This document shows, in pieces, positions 32,611 to 43,187 of a DNA stretch of 64,000 nt. The notes beneath the pieces are model-generated. The model was given only the letters and a program-made list of their open reading frames with translations, was not told the origin of the DNA and made no database searches. Both the position numbers and the translations under genes were made by a program. Origin of the DNA: Adiantum capillus-veneris (taxonomy: Eukaryota; Streptophyta; Polypodiopsida; Polypodiales; Pteridaceae); contig CM043956.1 in NCBI GenBank assembly GCA_014529385.2, forward strand, positions 64,176,620 through 64,240,619, written 5' to 3'. Every line of letters begins with the position of its first letter. Positions within the stretch are counted from its first letter, which is position 1.

Positions 32611-33338
32611 CTGAAGGGCGAGTCTGTCCCTATTGTATCGGCTTCGGTCGTTCCGAAATTAATGGAAATCCAGTTTGTTTGTTTACTCGATCTTTTTGAA
32701 AGAGTTGAATGATGAACATAGGACAAATATGTTTGAACTTGATAAAGAACGGCATGATTTTCTCCACACTAATGCCAATTGCTTTTTTGAGGGCCTGCTA
32801 GGCGAGTTGCCACCAGCTCGTCCTAAGGATCATACCATTGATCTGATACTTGGAAGCACACCACCGAACCCGCCACCTTACCGTGTGAGCCGAGCCCAGA
32901 GTGAAGAGATTATGAACCAAGTGAAAATCTCTTCGAAAAGGGTCTTATCCAACCGAGTACTTCACCTTACTCCTCTCTAGTGTTGTTGGTTTTGAAGAAA
33001 GACGGATCTTGGAGAATGTGCATTGATTATAGAGCTCTCAATAAAATCACCATCAAGAACAGATTTTCGATTCCGAGGATCAATGATATTCTTGACCGAC
33101 TACAGGGATCCTCTTGTTTCAGTAGGGTCAATTTGAAGAGCAGACATCATCAGATCCGAATCGCGTCGAGAGATGTCTACAAGACAGCTTTTCGGACGAC
33201 CTTCGATTTATTCGAGTTTTTGGTGATGCCTTTTGGCCTTACCAATGCTCCAGCGACCTTTAACCGAATGATGGACAGGATTTTCCAAGATTACAGATTT
33301 TTTGTCGGCACTTTCTTTGATGGCATTATTGTCAAATG
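32611..33338 (+). pseudogene. Reverse transcriptase of C2, first part
   Basis: Contains ELPPARPKDHTIDLILGS, a frame change near 32930, LVLKKDGSWRMCIDYRALN, the LKSRHHQIRI box and VMPFGLTNAPATFNRMMDRI. The catalytic motif reads TFFDGIIV: the second Asp is Gly (33319-33324). Family E keeps FFDDMIV here. It is cut at 33338 by an LTR B. Confidence 0.85.
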
Positions 33339-34010
33339 TGTAACAAACTGACGTGTCGACCTACTGAAGAACGGAGCTACCGGCCGAGGGGCCTAAACCC
33401 TAAGAACAACAAGTAACAGAAGAAGTGCCGCAAAGTGATGACCTGGTTACCCAAGAGCAGAAAACCTAACCCTAATTTCTGCCAAAAACCCTAACTGCTG
33501 AAACCCTAATTCTGGAAACCCTAACCCTAAAACCTGCAAACCCTAATTCAGCTGCCAAAAACCCTAAAACTGCAGAAAACCCTAACCCTAACCCTAAGGG
33601 CAGATTTCTGCGTTTTGCGCTAGCTGATGACGTGGCAGGCTGTACGGATTTCCGTGATTTACGCTGGCAGTTTTTGGCTTTGCTTTTGGACCAGAAGCTT
33701 TTGAGTTTTGAAGGCTTTTTATTGTAACTGCTTTTCAAGCCAAGGGCCTTTAAATATGACGCTAGGGCTCATTCTCTGGCATGCTTCCTGGAGAAGGTGC
33801 AAAGTCTGGGGTACCGGCTTGTACTATGTTGATGCAATATAAAGAAATGCCGAAAGGGGCGCCAAAGTTTGGCGCCAATACTCTCTGGGGTGGAATTCCG
33901 CCACTCCGTGTCGCGTGTCGTCTCTCTCTTTCAGTTGAATTGTTATTGAAGTGCTAAAAGTCTGTTCAGTCTGTTCTTTTCTATTGGCACGTGGTGCCCG
34001 CCTTGTGACA
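33339..34010 (+). repeat. LTR B (672 bp) inside the C2 RT
   Basis: TGTAACAAACTG...CTTGTGACA with no PBS or internal sequence after it. RT resumes directly at 34011 (DEVVHREHLLQVFQALRDHK), so this is a solo LTR. Flanks AAATG and GATGA are not identical. Telomere-like repeats lie at 33460-33597 and the shared block at 33841-33880. Confidence 0.88.
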
Positions 34011-34464
34011 GATGAGGTGGTACATAGAGAACATCTACTACAGGTCTTTCAGGCATTGCGAGATCACAAGTTGGTGATCAATGTGAATTTTTCTTATCAG
34101 AGACACTTTTTGGAACACATCGTCTCAGTAGCAGGAGTGCAGATAGACCCGGCCAAGATTGTGACTATACGTGATTGGCCCGATTTGAAGAATGTCCATG
34201 AAGTTAGAAGCTTCTTGGGCTTATGTTCTTACTACCGGCAGTTCATTAGAAAGTTTGCAGAGGTTGCTTCCCCTTCGCATATTTTGACACAAAAAGGAGT
34301 CCCTTTCTCGTGGGGACCCACAGAGGTGACTGCCTTTTAGACATTGAAAGAGAAATTAACTACAGGACCAGTTTTGACTTTGCCGGATTTGCAGAAGTCA
34401 TTTGAAGTATATTGTGATGCTTGTGGTCGTAGTTTGGGTGTAGTCTTAGTGCAAGAAGGCCATG
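34011..34464 (+). pseudogene. C2 RT second part and RNase H start
   Basis: RT connection (HIVSVAGVQIDPAKIVTIRD, VRSFLGLCSYYRQFIRKFAE) and the opening of RNase H ([20 protein letters not shown]). One stop falls after TEVTAF. It is cut at 34464. The rest of RNase H (about 450-500 bp) is missing between here and 35076. A relative of this missing part sits at 53473-54108. Confidence 0.82.
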
Positions 34465-35075
34465 TGTAACAAATTGTTGATGTGTCAAAGCCTAAAGAAT
34501 GGAGCCAACTTGCAGATGTCGGCCGAGGGGCCTAAACCCTAAGAAGAACAAGTAACACAAGAAGTCCTACCAACTTATGGGAAACCCGTTCGATGGGGCC
34601 CCAAGTGACATAAAGGAAACCTAAGAAGAACAAGTAATAGAAGAAGAAGTCCTACCAACTTCTGCGGACCCCGTCCGATGGGGTCCCAAGTGACATAAAG
34701 GATTAAAATAAAGCAAGACCCACACACACACAAAGAAAGACTTGCGCCAAAAATTGACGACGTGGCAGTTGTATGGCAGTTTCTGCATTTTGCGCTGACA
34801 GTGCTGACATGGCAGTTGTACGGAATTCTGTGATTACGTTGACAGCTTTTTGGCATTGCTTTTGGACCAGAAGCTTTTGAGTTTGAAGGCTTCTCATGTA
34901 AACTGCCGAAATACCGAAAGGGACGCCAAGGTTTGGGGTCAATACTCTTTGGGTGGAATTCCACCACTCCGTCTCGCGTGTCGTCTCTCTCTCTCTCAGT
35001 TCAGTTGTTATTGAAGTGCTAAAAGTTTGTTCAGTATGTTCTTTTCTATTGGCACGTGGTGCCCGTCTTGTGACA
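34465..35075 (+). repeat. LTR B (611 bp) with flanking deletion
   Basis: A second solo LTR B, TGTAACAAATTG...CTTGTGACA. Its U3 lacks most telomere-like repeats and has two copies of a segment containing GTCCTACCAACTT (near 34564 and 34652). The flanks CCATG and CCGCG differ and come from RNase H and integrase respectively, so host sequence was deleted at this site. Confidence 0.85.
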
Positions 35076-36402
35076 CCGCGGCATTGATACCACCAAGAAA
35101 GGTGTAGAGAGATACTTCTTTTGGCCGAGACTCAAGAAGGACGTGGACGATTTTGTACGCAGTTGCTTGCCAGAAGGTCAAGTCTGACATGCATAAAGCA
35201 CGGGGATTGTTACAGCCTTTACTCATTCCCACCCGCCCCTGGGAAAGTATTGCTATGGATTTCATTTTTGATCTCCCGAAGACACTGAGTGGGCACGATG
35301 GTATCTAGATTGTTACTGATACATTTAGCAAGCAAGCTCATTTCATTCCAGTGAAGAAAACAGTCAAGCCGGATCTTTTAGCGAGATTGTTCATTGCTCG
35401 AATATTCAGATTACATGGCATGCTTGAAACAATTGTCTCCGACAGAGATCCCCGATTCACGAGTTTGTTTTGGAAGGCTATTTGGGAGAACATTGGCACA
35501 CGGTTGCAGTTCTCATCATCTTTCCACCCACAGACAGATGGACAATCTGAGATTTCAAATTCAGTCGTACTGGATTTATTGAAGTCTTACATTTCGGATT
35601 AGAAGACTCAATGGGAAAAGTTTTTACCTTTGATGGAATTTGCCTACGATAACACGATTCACTCTTCGACGGGGAAGGAACCATTTGAGATTATTGAAGG
35701 TGCTACGAAGGTTCCACTCTTCTTAAGCACGAAAGATAAGATTCTTGAAGCCGACCAATTCACGTGGAACTTGGACTTTGTCCGGGAGGCTTTAGAGAAA
35801 TCTCAAGATAGACATAAGAAGGCAGCAGATCGACATGGTCGCGATTTGAAATTAAAAAAGAACGATTGGGTGCTCTTATGTTTTGAGAAGGCACGCCTAA
35901 GAAAACGAAAAGGAAAGGAGCGGCTTTTTCCAAAACTTCGCATGAGATGCACCTTTCCAGATAAAAGAAAAGATAATCCTTTAGACTGAAGCTGCCCGAT
36001 ACTTGGAGAATTCACAATGCTTTTCATGCGAGTCTCTTGAAGCCTTTTAAAGGCGATGTGCCCGATGATGGGGAGCCAGATGAGCAACCCATAGTGGAGG
36101 AAAGCGAGGAGATACTCGTTCCATAACAGATACTGGCACATAAAGATGGAAAGATTAAAGGTATAGTGATGAGGCGGTTCTTGGTTAAATTCAAGAACTA
36201 TCCCGCATTGGATGCGAAGTGGATGGAGGAGGAGGACCTTGCAGATACTCCTCAGATTGTGAACCTTTACCTTGAAGCATTCGGTTTAAGCATAGTCTAC
36301 TCCGATAGAACCCCGATTTCACCATGGGAGTGCAGCGGGTTTGCACAAGAGGGGAGTCACTCCACTCCTTTGTCAACAGATTGCTCCGATATTTTGATAT
36401 AG
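35076..36402 (+). pseudogene. Integrase and chromodomain of C2
   Basis: Starts in the integrase zinc region (RGIDTTKKGVERYFFWPRLK), then AMDFIFDLPKT, a stop, KKTVKPDLLARLF, VSDRDPRFTSLFWKAI and HPQTDGQSEISN (core D,D,E). A stop follows SYISD. The C-terminal domain has RKRKGKERLFPKL. The chromodomain at 36166-36300 reads MRRFLVKFKNYPALDAKWME. Stops near 35280, 35600 and 35989, and a frame break around 36000, make it non-functional. Confidence 0.85.
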
Positions 36403-36895
36403 AGTCACTGATGTCCCTTTGGGTTTCAAGGATACTGCTGAGCTGACAATATTGTGTTGTATGACTTTATGAACTAGAATTCCCGATAATGAAAATGATA
36501 CCGATTGATTTGTACTCGACTTGTTGAAGTGCAGGAATTGATAGACGAAATGACTGCAACATTTCGGTCTCATAAATCTCTATAGACATGATTGCACCAT
36601 GGATTAGTTGATCGGGCATCTGTGAGGTCTCGACTCGATCTAGATGCCATTGCTAAATACGTTGCCGATTAATCATGGTTTGAGATTTGGAATGAATTTT
36701 GAACATGATTTGTCATGTGATGTCCAATAATGTCATGCGATGTCTTGTGATGTGACTGTCGATTGGTACATGTGCTAGGTGTGTTGTGCCTAGTGCGTCG
36801 GTACTAATAGTCAGCGTCTGCTAAGACAGTTTATGGTCTCTGTCTGTTTTGCAGGCGTAATCTAGGGCAACTACAATGCTTTCAAGAGGGGGGTA
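36403..36895 (+). other. 3' non-coding region and polypurine tract of C2
   Basis: No reading frame. It contains CATGTGATGTCC-like repeats and, at 36857-36874, a decayed version of the hairpin seen in C3. The polypurine tract TTCAAGAGGGGGGTA (36881-36895) abuts the 3' LTR. Confidence 0.75.
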
Positions 36896-37435
36896 TGTCA
36901 CAAACCGGTGACGTGGCATGCCCGGAGGCAGCACCATAAAACGGGGAGACAGGCTGACGTGGCAGTCTCAGAAATTCCGGCGCCATTTCCGCTGAAAGGC
37001 CGCACGGAAGGTCCCGCTTTTTGCGCTGAGTTGCTAACGTGGCAAAGCGTACAGATTTGTTGCTTTTGCGCTACTGAAATCCTACGCTGGTCTGATTTTG
37101 AAGCTTTTGGATCAATTGCTTTATTTTAAAGAGCTTTTAAAAGAGAGTGCTTTTGGGGCTCTGCTTTTGGGCATCCCTTGTAACCTATAAATAAGTGGGC
37201 AGGGCCTCACTTCTCAGGGCATCTGGACGCAGAGTCTGAGAGTGAGCACCCTCCCACTCTCTTGTACTTTGAACACAGATCAATACAAAAAGAAATATCG
37301 AAAGGGACGCTAGTCTTTGGGGCCAATATCTCTAGGCACAGAACTACGCCGGGCTGTGTCAAATCAAGTGTGAATTGTGAACTGTTCTGAAGTGAATCTC
37401 TGCTGTGTCGCGGTAGAATCTTTGAGTTTGTTACA
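36896..37435 (+). repeat. 3' LTR of C2 (540 bp)
   Basis: TGTCACAAACCG...GTTTGTTACA. U3 has TGACGTGGCA at 36909-36918 and 36955-36964 and TAACGTGGCA at 37035-37044. A TATA box CTATAAATA lies at 37185-37193. The shared block is at about 37288-37330. Directly to its right lies minus-strand C1 DNA. Confidence 0.88.
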
Positions 37436-38719
37436 GGTGTGGTTCCAAGATCAGATCAATAGTGTGGTCTTCAAGACGAGATGGAGGTAACTCGCCTGGT
37501 AGGCCTTCCGAGAAACAGTCAGCATGTGTGTGCAAAAATTCTTGTCGTTCTTTGTCCAATTCAAACATGTTCGTTCGTTGTTCATCATTCAATTCTTTCA
37601 AATAGATCAAGTAAACAAAAACACTAGATTTCATTAATTTTGAAATGGTCGAAGACAATACAATAGGGACGGACTCGCCCTTCAATTTTACATCAAGTAC
37701 AATTTTTCTGCTGTTCTCATTGGTCAAAGTCTCTTTCTTGGCCCGATAGTCGACCACGGCATTGTTCTTATGGTACCGAGGGATTCCTAGGAGGACGTCA
37801 CACCCTTCCAAAAGCATGATGTAAAAGTGCTCGTACCCTAAATACCCTTGACAATGCAAACAAAGTTTGCCAATGACAAGTGTAATGGCTACATCCCCTC
37901 CGGACGTAGCTAGAACTGCCTCCGCCGGTGGCCCCATCCTATCAGGCGTAATCTCAAGTCGAGCCGCCAATTCAGGTGAAATGAAGTTGGCCGGCCTTGG
38001 CTCCTCCATCAAAGAAGATGAGGGCTTCCTGATCTTTTACTTTTTTTGCAACATGCGCGGCAAAGTTCCATACTTTCATCCATCTAACTTGGGTCGGTTC
38101 CCATGCAATCCGGTACCAGTCCTGCTTTCATCTTGCCTTTTCTGCCACGTTCTTCCGCTCCTCTAGAACTATCAGGCCTTTCTTCAGTTTGTCCTTGTTG
38201 TGCCTTTTAGGGGCACTTTGCGAAGATGCGCATTTCTTCCCCGCAACCAAAACACTTCCCCTCTTTGAGATGGTAAGCTCTCTATTCCGCAGTCAAACGG
38301 GGTCGTGCATCGTTCTTTTTCTGGGAGTTTTTCTTTCTTGTCATTTGCCAAGGTTTGTTTGGTCCTCTGAGTCAAAACTTCATCAGTGAGGTAGGTCAAG
38401 TTACCTGAATGTATCGAGAATCCCCGCTTAGCATGTCCCATTAGTTGTTGTATGGACTCAGACTTTTGCTCAAGGCAGCAATCTCGAACCTCTGTAGGGA
38501 GTCCGTAGCAAAACCATTCAATTTGTTCTTTGAAAGTGACCTTCTTAAACGAGGAGATCAGTAGAAAGGAATCCCAAAATCTTTCACAATATGCGTCCAA
38601 AGTGTCACCCTTGGTCATCCGAAGATGGTTCCAAGAAATTCTCACATCTTGTTCGTACTGCTGGTCAACCAAGAAGAAATAAAGAGTCGTTTGAACTCCA
38701 ACCACTTGGTCGCGGCTTC
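37436..38719 (-). pseudogene. gag 3' part and protease of C1
   Basis: Minus strand. It resumes the C1 gag at EAATKWLEFKRLFISSWLTS directly after the B element, with the target duplication GCTTC at 38715-38719. It continues through the capsid core (WNHLRMTKGDTLDAYCERFW, GLPTEVRDCCLEQKS) and the knuckle region to a protease frame (37431-38012, ANFISPELAARLEITPDR, GCDVLLGIPRYHKNN). It stops at DHTIDLIL, at the border with the plus-strand LTR at 37435. RT and integrase of C1 are not in the window. Confidence 0.82.
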
Positions 38720-38767
38720 TGTCACAAGACGGGCACCACATGCCAATAGAAAAGAACAGACTAAACA
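38720..38767 (-). repeat. 3' LTR remnant of B
   Basis: On the minus strand it ends ...CTATTGGCATGTGG, then TGCCCGTCTTGTGACA, as other LTR B copies do. Only the last ~48 bp remain. The 121 bp beyond (38768-38888) match nothing I recognise. Confidence 0.75.
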
Positions 38768-38888
38768 ACTAGAGTCAAACATTTCAAATCGGCACCAAGA
38801 CAGGTTCAAAACAGGTACCATCCATTTCAAACAAAGTTTAAAACAATACTTTCTTTAACAAAGTTCAAAAGTATCTAACTATAAAAAA

Positions 38889-40051
38889 TGTCACGACACA
38901 TCCAACCCTATGTGTCCGTGGACAAGCTACAGCATGATCAAGGTTCAGTCAGTCCAGTCAGTCTAGATTAGAAGTGATCTGGCACTTTTGTGAGTCTATT
39001 CGTAGACCGTGCATGCCCAGTCACTTAGTATAGATGCATATCCTCTGGTTGCACACAGCATAATCATCAGTATTCCCTTCAGAATCCATCAGATTCCATT
39101 AGGGGAATTTTCCATTGCATTTAGCCTATTTTTCCTATTTTTGACATTTTTCACTTAATAATTTAAGTGACTTCCCAACAAAAGTAGGTAGAGCAATTTT
39201 GCTAAGTTAATATATAAGCAACCCTAGACTAGCACTCTTGGGCAGATGAGCAAGGAGCACAACAAGCCCTCACGCAGCAGCCCTCACGCAGCAGGTACTC
39301 CCTCTCTCTCAGCAAGAACCCCTCAACACCCACAAGACTTGGCGTTTTCAGCTTTGCCGTCATCGCCAAACATCAAGCCTAGCGTTTTGGTGTCGCCCAC
39401 AGTCCCCCTAGCCTGGCGTTTCAGCCCTGCTATCATCGCCACAGTCCCAGCCAGCCAGCGTTTTAACTAACGCTACCAGATCTGCCAACGTTTTCATTTT
39501 CAGCCTTAAATGAAGCATTTGCAGCACCGTTTTCAGCATTCCATACAGCAGTAGATTCAGCCCTAGAGACTTGCAGAGTATCGTCATTTTCAGCCTTCAA
39601 AAACGCAGCCAAAACAGCGTTTTTCAGCCACTTGAAACAGTCCCACATTTTCAGCCATAGCGTCTTTATGGACAGCAGATAGAAGACCGCAGATTTCAGC
39701 CCTAAAGTCGTCGTCGTCGTCCTCGTCCTCGTCACCGACATAGTTCCCAAGTTGAATCAATTTCCATGCATAGTCATTGTACCACTTTGTGCAATCAATA
39801 AGTAGACCACTCTCGCCGACGAGAGTGGGGCCTTCGGAGGAGGGTTTTACAACGTCTCTGGTGTCGTATCTCTCTATCTCTCAGTCTCATACACTTGCAC
39901 GCACAGTATCCATTCACTTTGTTTGTGATCATAGCATTCTCTCATTAAGAACGGAAGGCTCTACCTTCCATAAGAACAAAAGGAACCTTGAGCACAGTTC
40001 GGAGCACTCATCTTGAGCAAAGCGCAAACATTCATTCCGCTGCACCTTACA
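38889..40051 (+). repeat. 5' LTR of D (1163 bp)
   Basis: TGTCACGACACATCC...CACCTTACA. It matches 42067-43187 closely. A TATA box TAATATATAAGC lies near 39208-39219. From about 39345 to 39665 it has a run of motifs around GCGTTTT, often as CAGCGTTTTCAG. A GTCGTC run lies near 39709. Confidence 0.92.
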
Positions 40052-40499
40052 TTGGTATCAAAGCTTTGGCAGTGTTGTGTATCATTCAAGGAAAGAACCA
40101 CGAGAATCACAAGAATTTTTTTTGCTTGTTGCGGTCGCACGAACCCAAGTTCGCTTGGGCGTGTCAATTCCTAATCGTGTTTTTAATGAGTGACAGGAAT
40201 CCCAAGAAAGAAGGGCTTGTCCAGCCTCCCCTTGTGTCTCTTTTCACTCATTGAGAGCGGATCGTGCACTTAGCGGCCGGCCAATCGACGTGAGGTGGGA
40301 AAAAGCAACCTTGGTGTGAGCGCAAGGCCGCTAAGGGGTGCGCCCGCGGAAAGGAGTAGAACTACGGGTGAAGAGAAGATCCTTCTCAAACACGGTTTGC
40401 AAGCGAAAGAAAACCTCAAGAACCTCAAGACCCGCAAGAACCTCAAGAACTCATGAACCTTAAGAACCCAAGACCCACAAGAACCCACGACTTCAGTGG

Positions 40500-40835
40500 A
40501 TGGTCATCACTCGAAGCGGAATGGATACTTCGCTTGGAGGTGATGAGCATGAGAGAGGCGAAGAAGAATTTTCCCCACCAGGAGGTTTTTCCAACTCTCC
40601 CCCTTCCCCATCTACGTCAAGGATTACACTAACTCCTATGGAGGAGTCGAAGCAATTGTTTAAGGAAAGACACTTAGAACGCGCAGAAAGAGAATCAGAA
40701 AGAAAGACCTACGAAGAACGAAGGGCAGCCATAGATCGTGACTACAAAGAAGGAATGGCAGCCATACAGCGTCAGTACGACTTGGAAGAAAAGGAAAGTC
40801 AAGCCAAATTTGATCGCGAGAACAAAGAAAGATAA
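40500..40835 (+). CDS. Element D ORF1, Glu/Lys/Arg-rich (112 codons)
   Basis: Starts at ATG 40500 with MVITRSGMDTSLGGDEHERG, then a Pro/Ser stretch (SPPGGFSNSPPSPSTS) and a charged, probably coiled-coil region (AERESERKTYEERRAAIDRD). It ends at TAA 40835. The MVITRSG start resembles the N-terminus of some plant Ty3 Gag proteins, but no capsid core or zinc knuckle follows. The frame stays open for about 45 more codons after the stop. It lies about 450 bp after the PBS, where gag would begin. It may be a reduced gag or a product of its own. Confidence 0.45.
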   Translation: MVITRSGMDTSLGGDEHERGEEEFSPPGGFSNSPPSPSTSRITLTPMEESKQLFKERHLERAERESERKTYEERRAAIDRDYKEGMAAIQRQYDLEEKESQAKFDRENKER

Positions 40836-40966
40836 GCAGAGAATCAAGCAATACAAGAACAGAGCGACCGACAAAACAAAGAGTTCTGGCGACTCTATTC
40901 ACGTTCATGCACAGATGCACGAGATTTGGGGAAAGGAGACTCTCTCAGTCTCTTCTTCTTTCAAGC

Positions 40967-41185
40967 ATGACACAGGATTTGCATGATTGTGTGAAGCATG
41001 ATGATGATTTGATTGACAATGACTTGCATGATGATTTGGATGCCAATGACAAGCATGATGATTTGCATGATCAAGATGTGATTTCTCACAAGCATGATGA
41101 GTTGCATGAAGATGACGTGATTGTTCACAAGGATGATGTGTTAGTGGATGCTTTTTCTAGCGAACCTAACCTCGTTGTAGATTAG
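40967..41185 (+). CDS. Element D ORF2a, His/Asp-rich repeats
   Basis: About 72 codons from ATG 40967 (MTQDLHDCVKHDDDLIDNDL) to TAG. It consists of repeated units such as HDDLHDQD, KHDELHEDD and HKDDVLVD. The composition is strongly acidic with regular His, which suggests a metal-binding or disordered segment (inference only). It is in the same frame as the next ORF, separated from it only by one TAG codon. No homologous family is known to me. Confidence 0.45.
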   Translation: MTQDLHDCVKHDDDLIDNDLHDDLDANDKHDDLHDQDVISHKHDELHEDDVIVHKDDVLVDAFSSEPNLVVD

Positions 41186-41968
41186 ATCAATCACGAAGAA
41201 CCGATCTTGGCTTTCGAGTCGAGGTCCAAAGAACCCCCACAGGACGATTCAGTCATTCAGGAAGAACCGATCTTGGCTCTCAAGCCTAGGTCCAAAGAAC
41301 CCTCACAGGAAGTGTTATGTGTTCGCATGATTGATACGCACGCATTGTTCGAATGTTTCATTCGTGATCGTTTCCTGTATTTTAGTCACCATCTTTATGT
41401 GATCCCTTTTCCTAGGCATGACATATTGTATGTTGAGCACGTTTCTCTCATGGATAAGCACGAATGTATACGGATTTTTCATGAAAAGCTGAAAAGTATG
41501 TATGTAAGGAAGTCACATTCCATGTCTCTTCCTTGGCATGACACAGTTTCTGAACGAGCACATGAAAGTATGTGCACCGAGCGTGGGCATGTCCACTGTG
41601 TTTTGCCACAGTTGCTTGCTCCAGATCATAAGAGAAAGATTCGATCTCATTGTTTGCATGTGTTTGATGGACGGGTTGTCACTCCGTCTCTATGTTCATC
41701 TACATTGCATACACAGTCTTTAGCGAAGATAAGATTTTTTCCACTCACTTTACATGGAATGGGTATGTTCATGTTTTTGTGTTGGAAATGGTTTCAAGAA
41801 TTTTCAGCCATAGAGATTCTTGAAGAAGAAAGAAGCAGGAGTCTCGACGAAGTTGAAGCATCGAAGGAGCCACAAAAGACTTTGTGTCGCTTTCGGCGCG
41901 GCCCAAAGAAGCAAGCGTTGCAGACCTTTATGAAGTTCAAGTACCGCACGACCCACACATCAGAGTAG
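41186..41968 (+). CDS. Element D ORF2b, 260 codons open, unknown
   Basis: Open from the TAG at 41183-41185 to TAG 41968, with the first ATG at 41207-41209. It begins with two copies of EEPILA...RSKEP (about 41196-41310). A Cys/His/aromatic-rich body follows (ALFECFIRDRFLYFSHHLYV, FPRHDILYVEHVSLMDKHE, MCTERGHVHCV). It ends in a basic tail (FRRGPKKQALQTFMKFKY). It has no DSG, FxDD, D,D,E or CCHC motif. Long openness inside an otherwise gene-less element suggests that it was coding recently. Confidence 0.45.
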   Translation: MNHEEPILAFESRSKEPPQDDSVIQEEPILALKPRSKEPSQEVLCVRMIDTHALFECFIRDRFLYFSHHLYVIPFPRHDILYVEHVSLMDKHECIRIFHEKLKSMYVRKSHSMSLPWHDTVSERAHESMCTERGHVHCVLPQLLAPDHKRKIRSHCLHVFDGRVVTPSLCSSTLHTQSLAKIRFFPLTLHGMGMFMFLCWKWFQEFSAIEILEEERSRSLDEVEASKEPQKTLCRFRRGPKKQALQTFMKFKYRTTHTSE

Positions 41969-42066
41969 GCCGACGAAGCGTCCCTTTCAGGATTCCGCAT
42001 GCTATTGGCGATCTCCCTGGATGCCATACAGTTCGGTACCAGTACCTCGCTTTGAAAAGGAGGGGA

Positions 42067-43187
42067 TGTCACGTGACACATCCAACCCTATGTGTCCGTG
42101 GACAAGCTACAACATGATCAAGGTTCAGTCTAGATTAGAAGTGATCTGACACTTTTGTGAGTCTATTCGTAGACCGTGCATGCCCAGTCACTTAGTGTAG
42201 ATGCATATCACACAGCATGATCATCAGTATTCCCTTCAGAATCCATCAGATTCCTTAGGGAAATTTTCCAGTGCATTTAGCCTATTTTTCCTATTTTTGA
42301 CATTTTTCACTTATTAATTTAAGTGACTTCCCAACAAAAGTAGGTAGGGCAATTTTGCTAAGTTAATATATAAGCAACCCTAGACTAGCACTCTTGGGCA
42401 GATGAGCAAGGAGCACAACAAGCCCTCACGCAGCAGGTACTCCCTCTCTCTCAGCAAGAACCCCTCAGCACCCACAAGACTTGGCGTTTTCAGCTTTGCC
42501 GTCATCGCCAAACATCAAGCCTAGCGTTTTGGTGTCGCCCACAGTCCCCCTAGCCTTGCGTTTCAGCCCTGCTATCATCGCCACAGTCCCAGCCAGCCAG
42601 CGTTTTTACTAACGCTACCAGATCTGCCAGCGTTTTCATTTTCAGCCTTAAATGAAGCATTTGCAGCAGCGTTTTCAGCATTCCATACAGCAGCAGATTC
42701 AGCCCTAGAGACTTGCAGAGTATCGTCATTTTCAGCCTTCAAAAACGCAGCCAAAACAGCATTTTTCAGCCACCCAAAACAGTCCCACATTTTCAGCCAT
42801 AGCATTTTTATGGACAGCAGATAGAAGACCGCAGATTTCAGCCCTACAGTCGTCGTCGTCACCGACATAGTTCCCAAGTTGCATCAGTTTCCATGCATCG
42901 TCATTGTACCACTTTGTGCAATCAATAAGTAGACCACTCTCGCCGACGAGAGTGGGGCCTTCGGAGGAAGGTTTTACGACGTCTCTGGTGTCGTATCTCT
43001 CTTCTCTCTCTATCTCTCAGTCTCATACACTTGCACGCACAGTGTCCATTCACTTTGTTTGTGATCATAGCACTCTCTCATTAAGAACGGAAGGCTCTAC
43101 CTTCCATAAGAACAAAAGGAACCTTGAGCACAGTTCGGAGCACTCATCTTGAGCAAAGCGCAAACATTCATTCCGCTGCACCTTACA
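42067..43187 (+). repeat. 3' LTR of D (1121 bp)
   Basis: TGTCACGTGACACATCC...CACCTTACA, preceded by the polypurine tract. It is shorter than the 5' copy by several small indels, including the GTC run and a duplicated CAGCCCTCACG segment. Confidence 0.92.

Larger units (their letters stand above)
26350..37435 (+). mobile_element. Ty3/gypsy chromovirus C2 with nested insertions
   Basis: Plus-strand element with a truncated 5' LTR (26350-26447), gag, protease, RT, integrase, chromodomain, polypurine tract (36881-36895) and 3' LTR (36896-37435). It is interrupted by a copia element (27688-31866) and two LTR B copies (33339-34010, 34465-35075). The left LTR is cut at a junction with LTR B, so no target duplication can be read. 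Many stops and frameshifts make it a relic. Confidence 0.85.
38889..43187 (+). mobile_element. Non-autonomous LTR element D (4.3 kb)
   Basis: Two long LTRs (38889-40051 and 42067-43187) flank only 2.0 kb of internal sequence. It has a PBS TTGGTATCAAAGC at 40052-40064 and a polypurine tract AAAAGGAGGGGA at 42055-42066. No protease, RT, RNase H or integrase can be read. It carries open frames of unknown identity. Flanks AAAAA (38884-38888) and AAATA (43188-43192) could be a decayed target duplication. Organisation is LARD-like. Confidence 0.85.

Noticed and set aside
33339-35075. One B element between two LTRs (33339-34010 and 34465-35075)
   Set aside because: The sequence between them is C2 RT and RNase H in frame with the flank, not a B interior with PBS and PPT.
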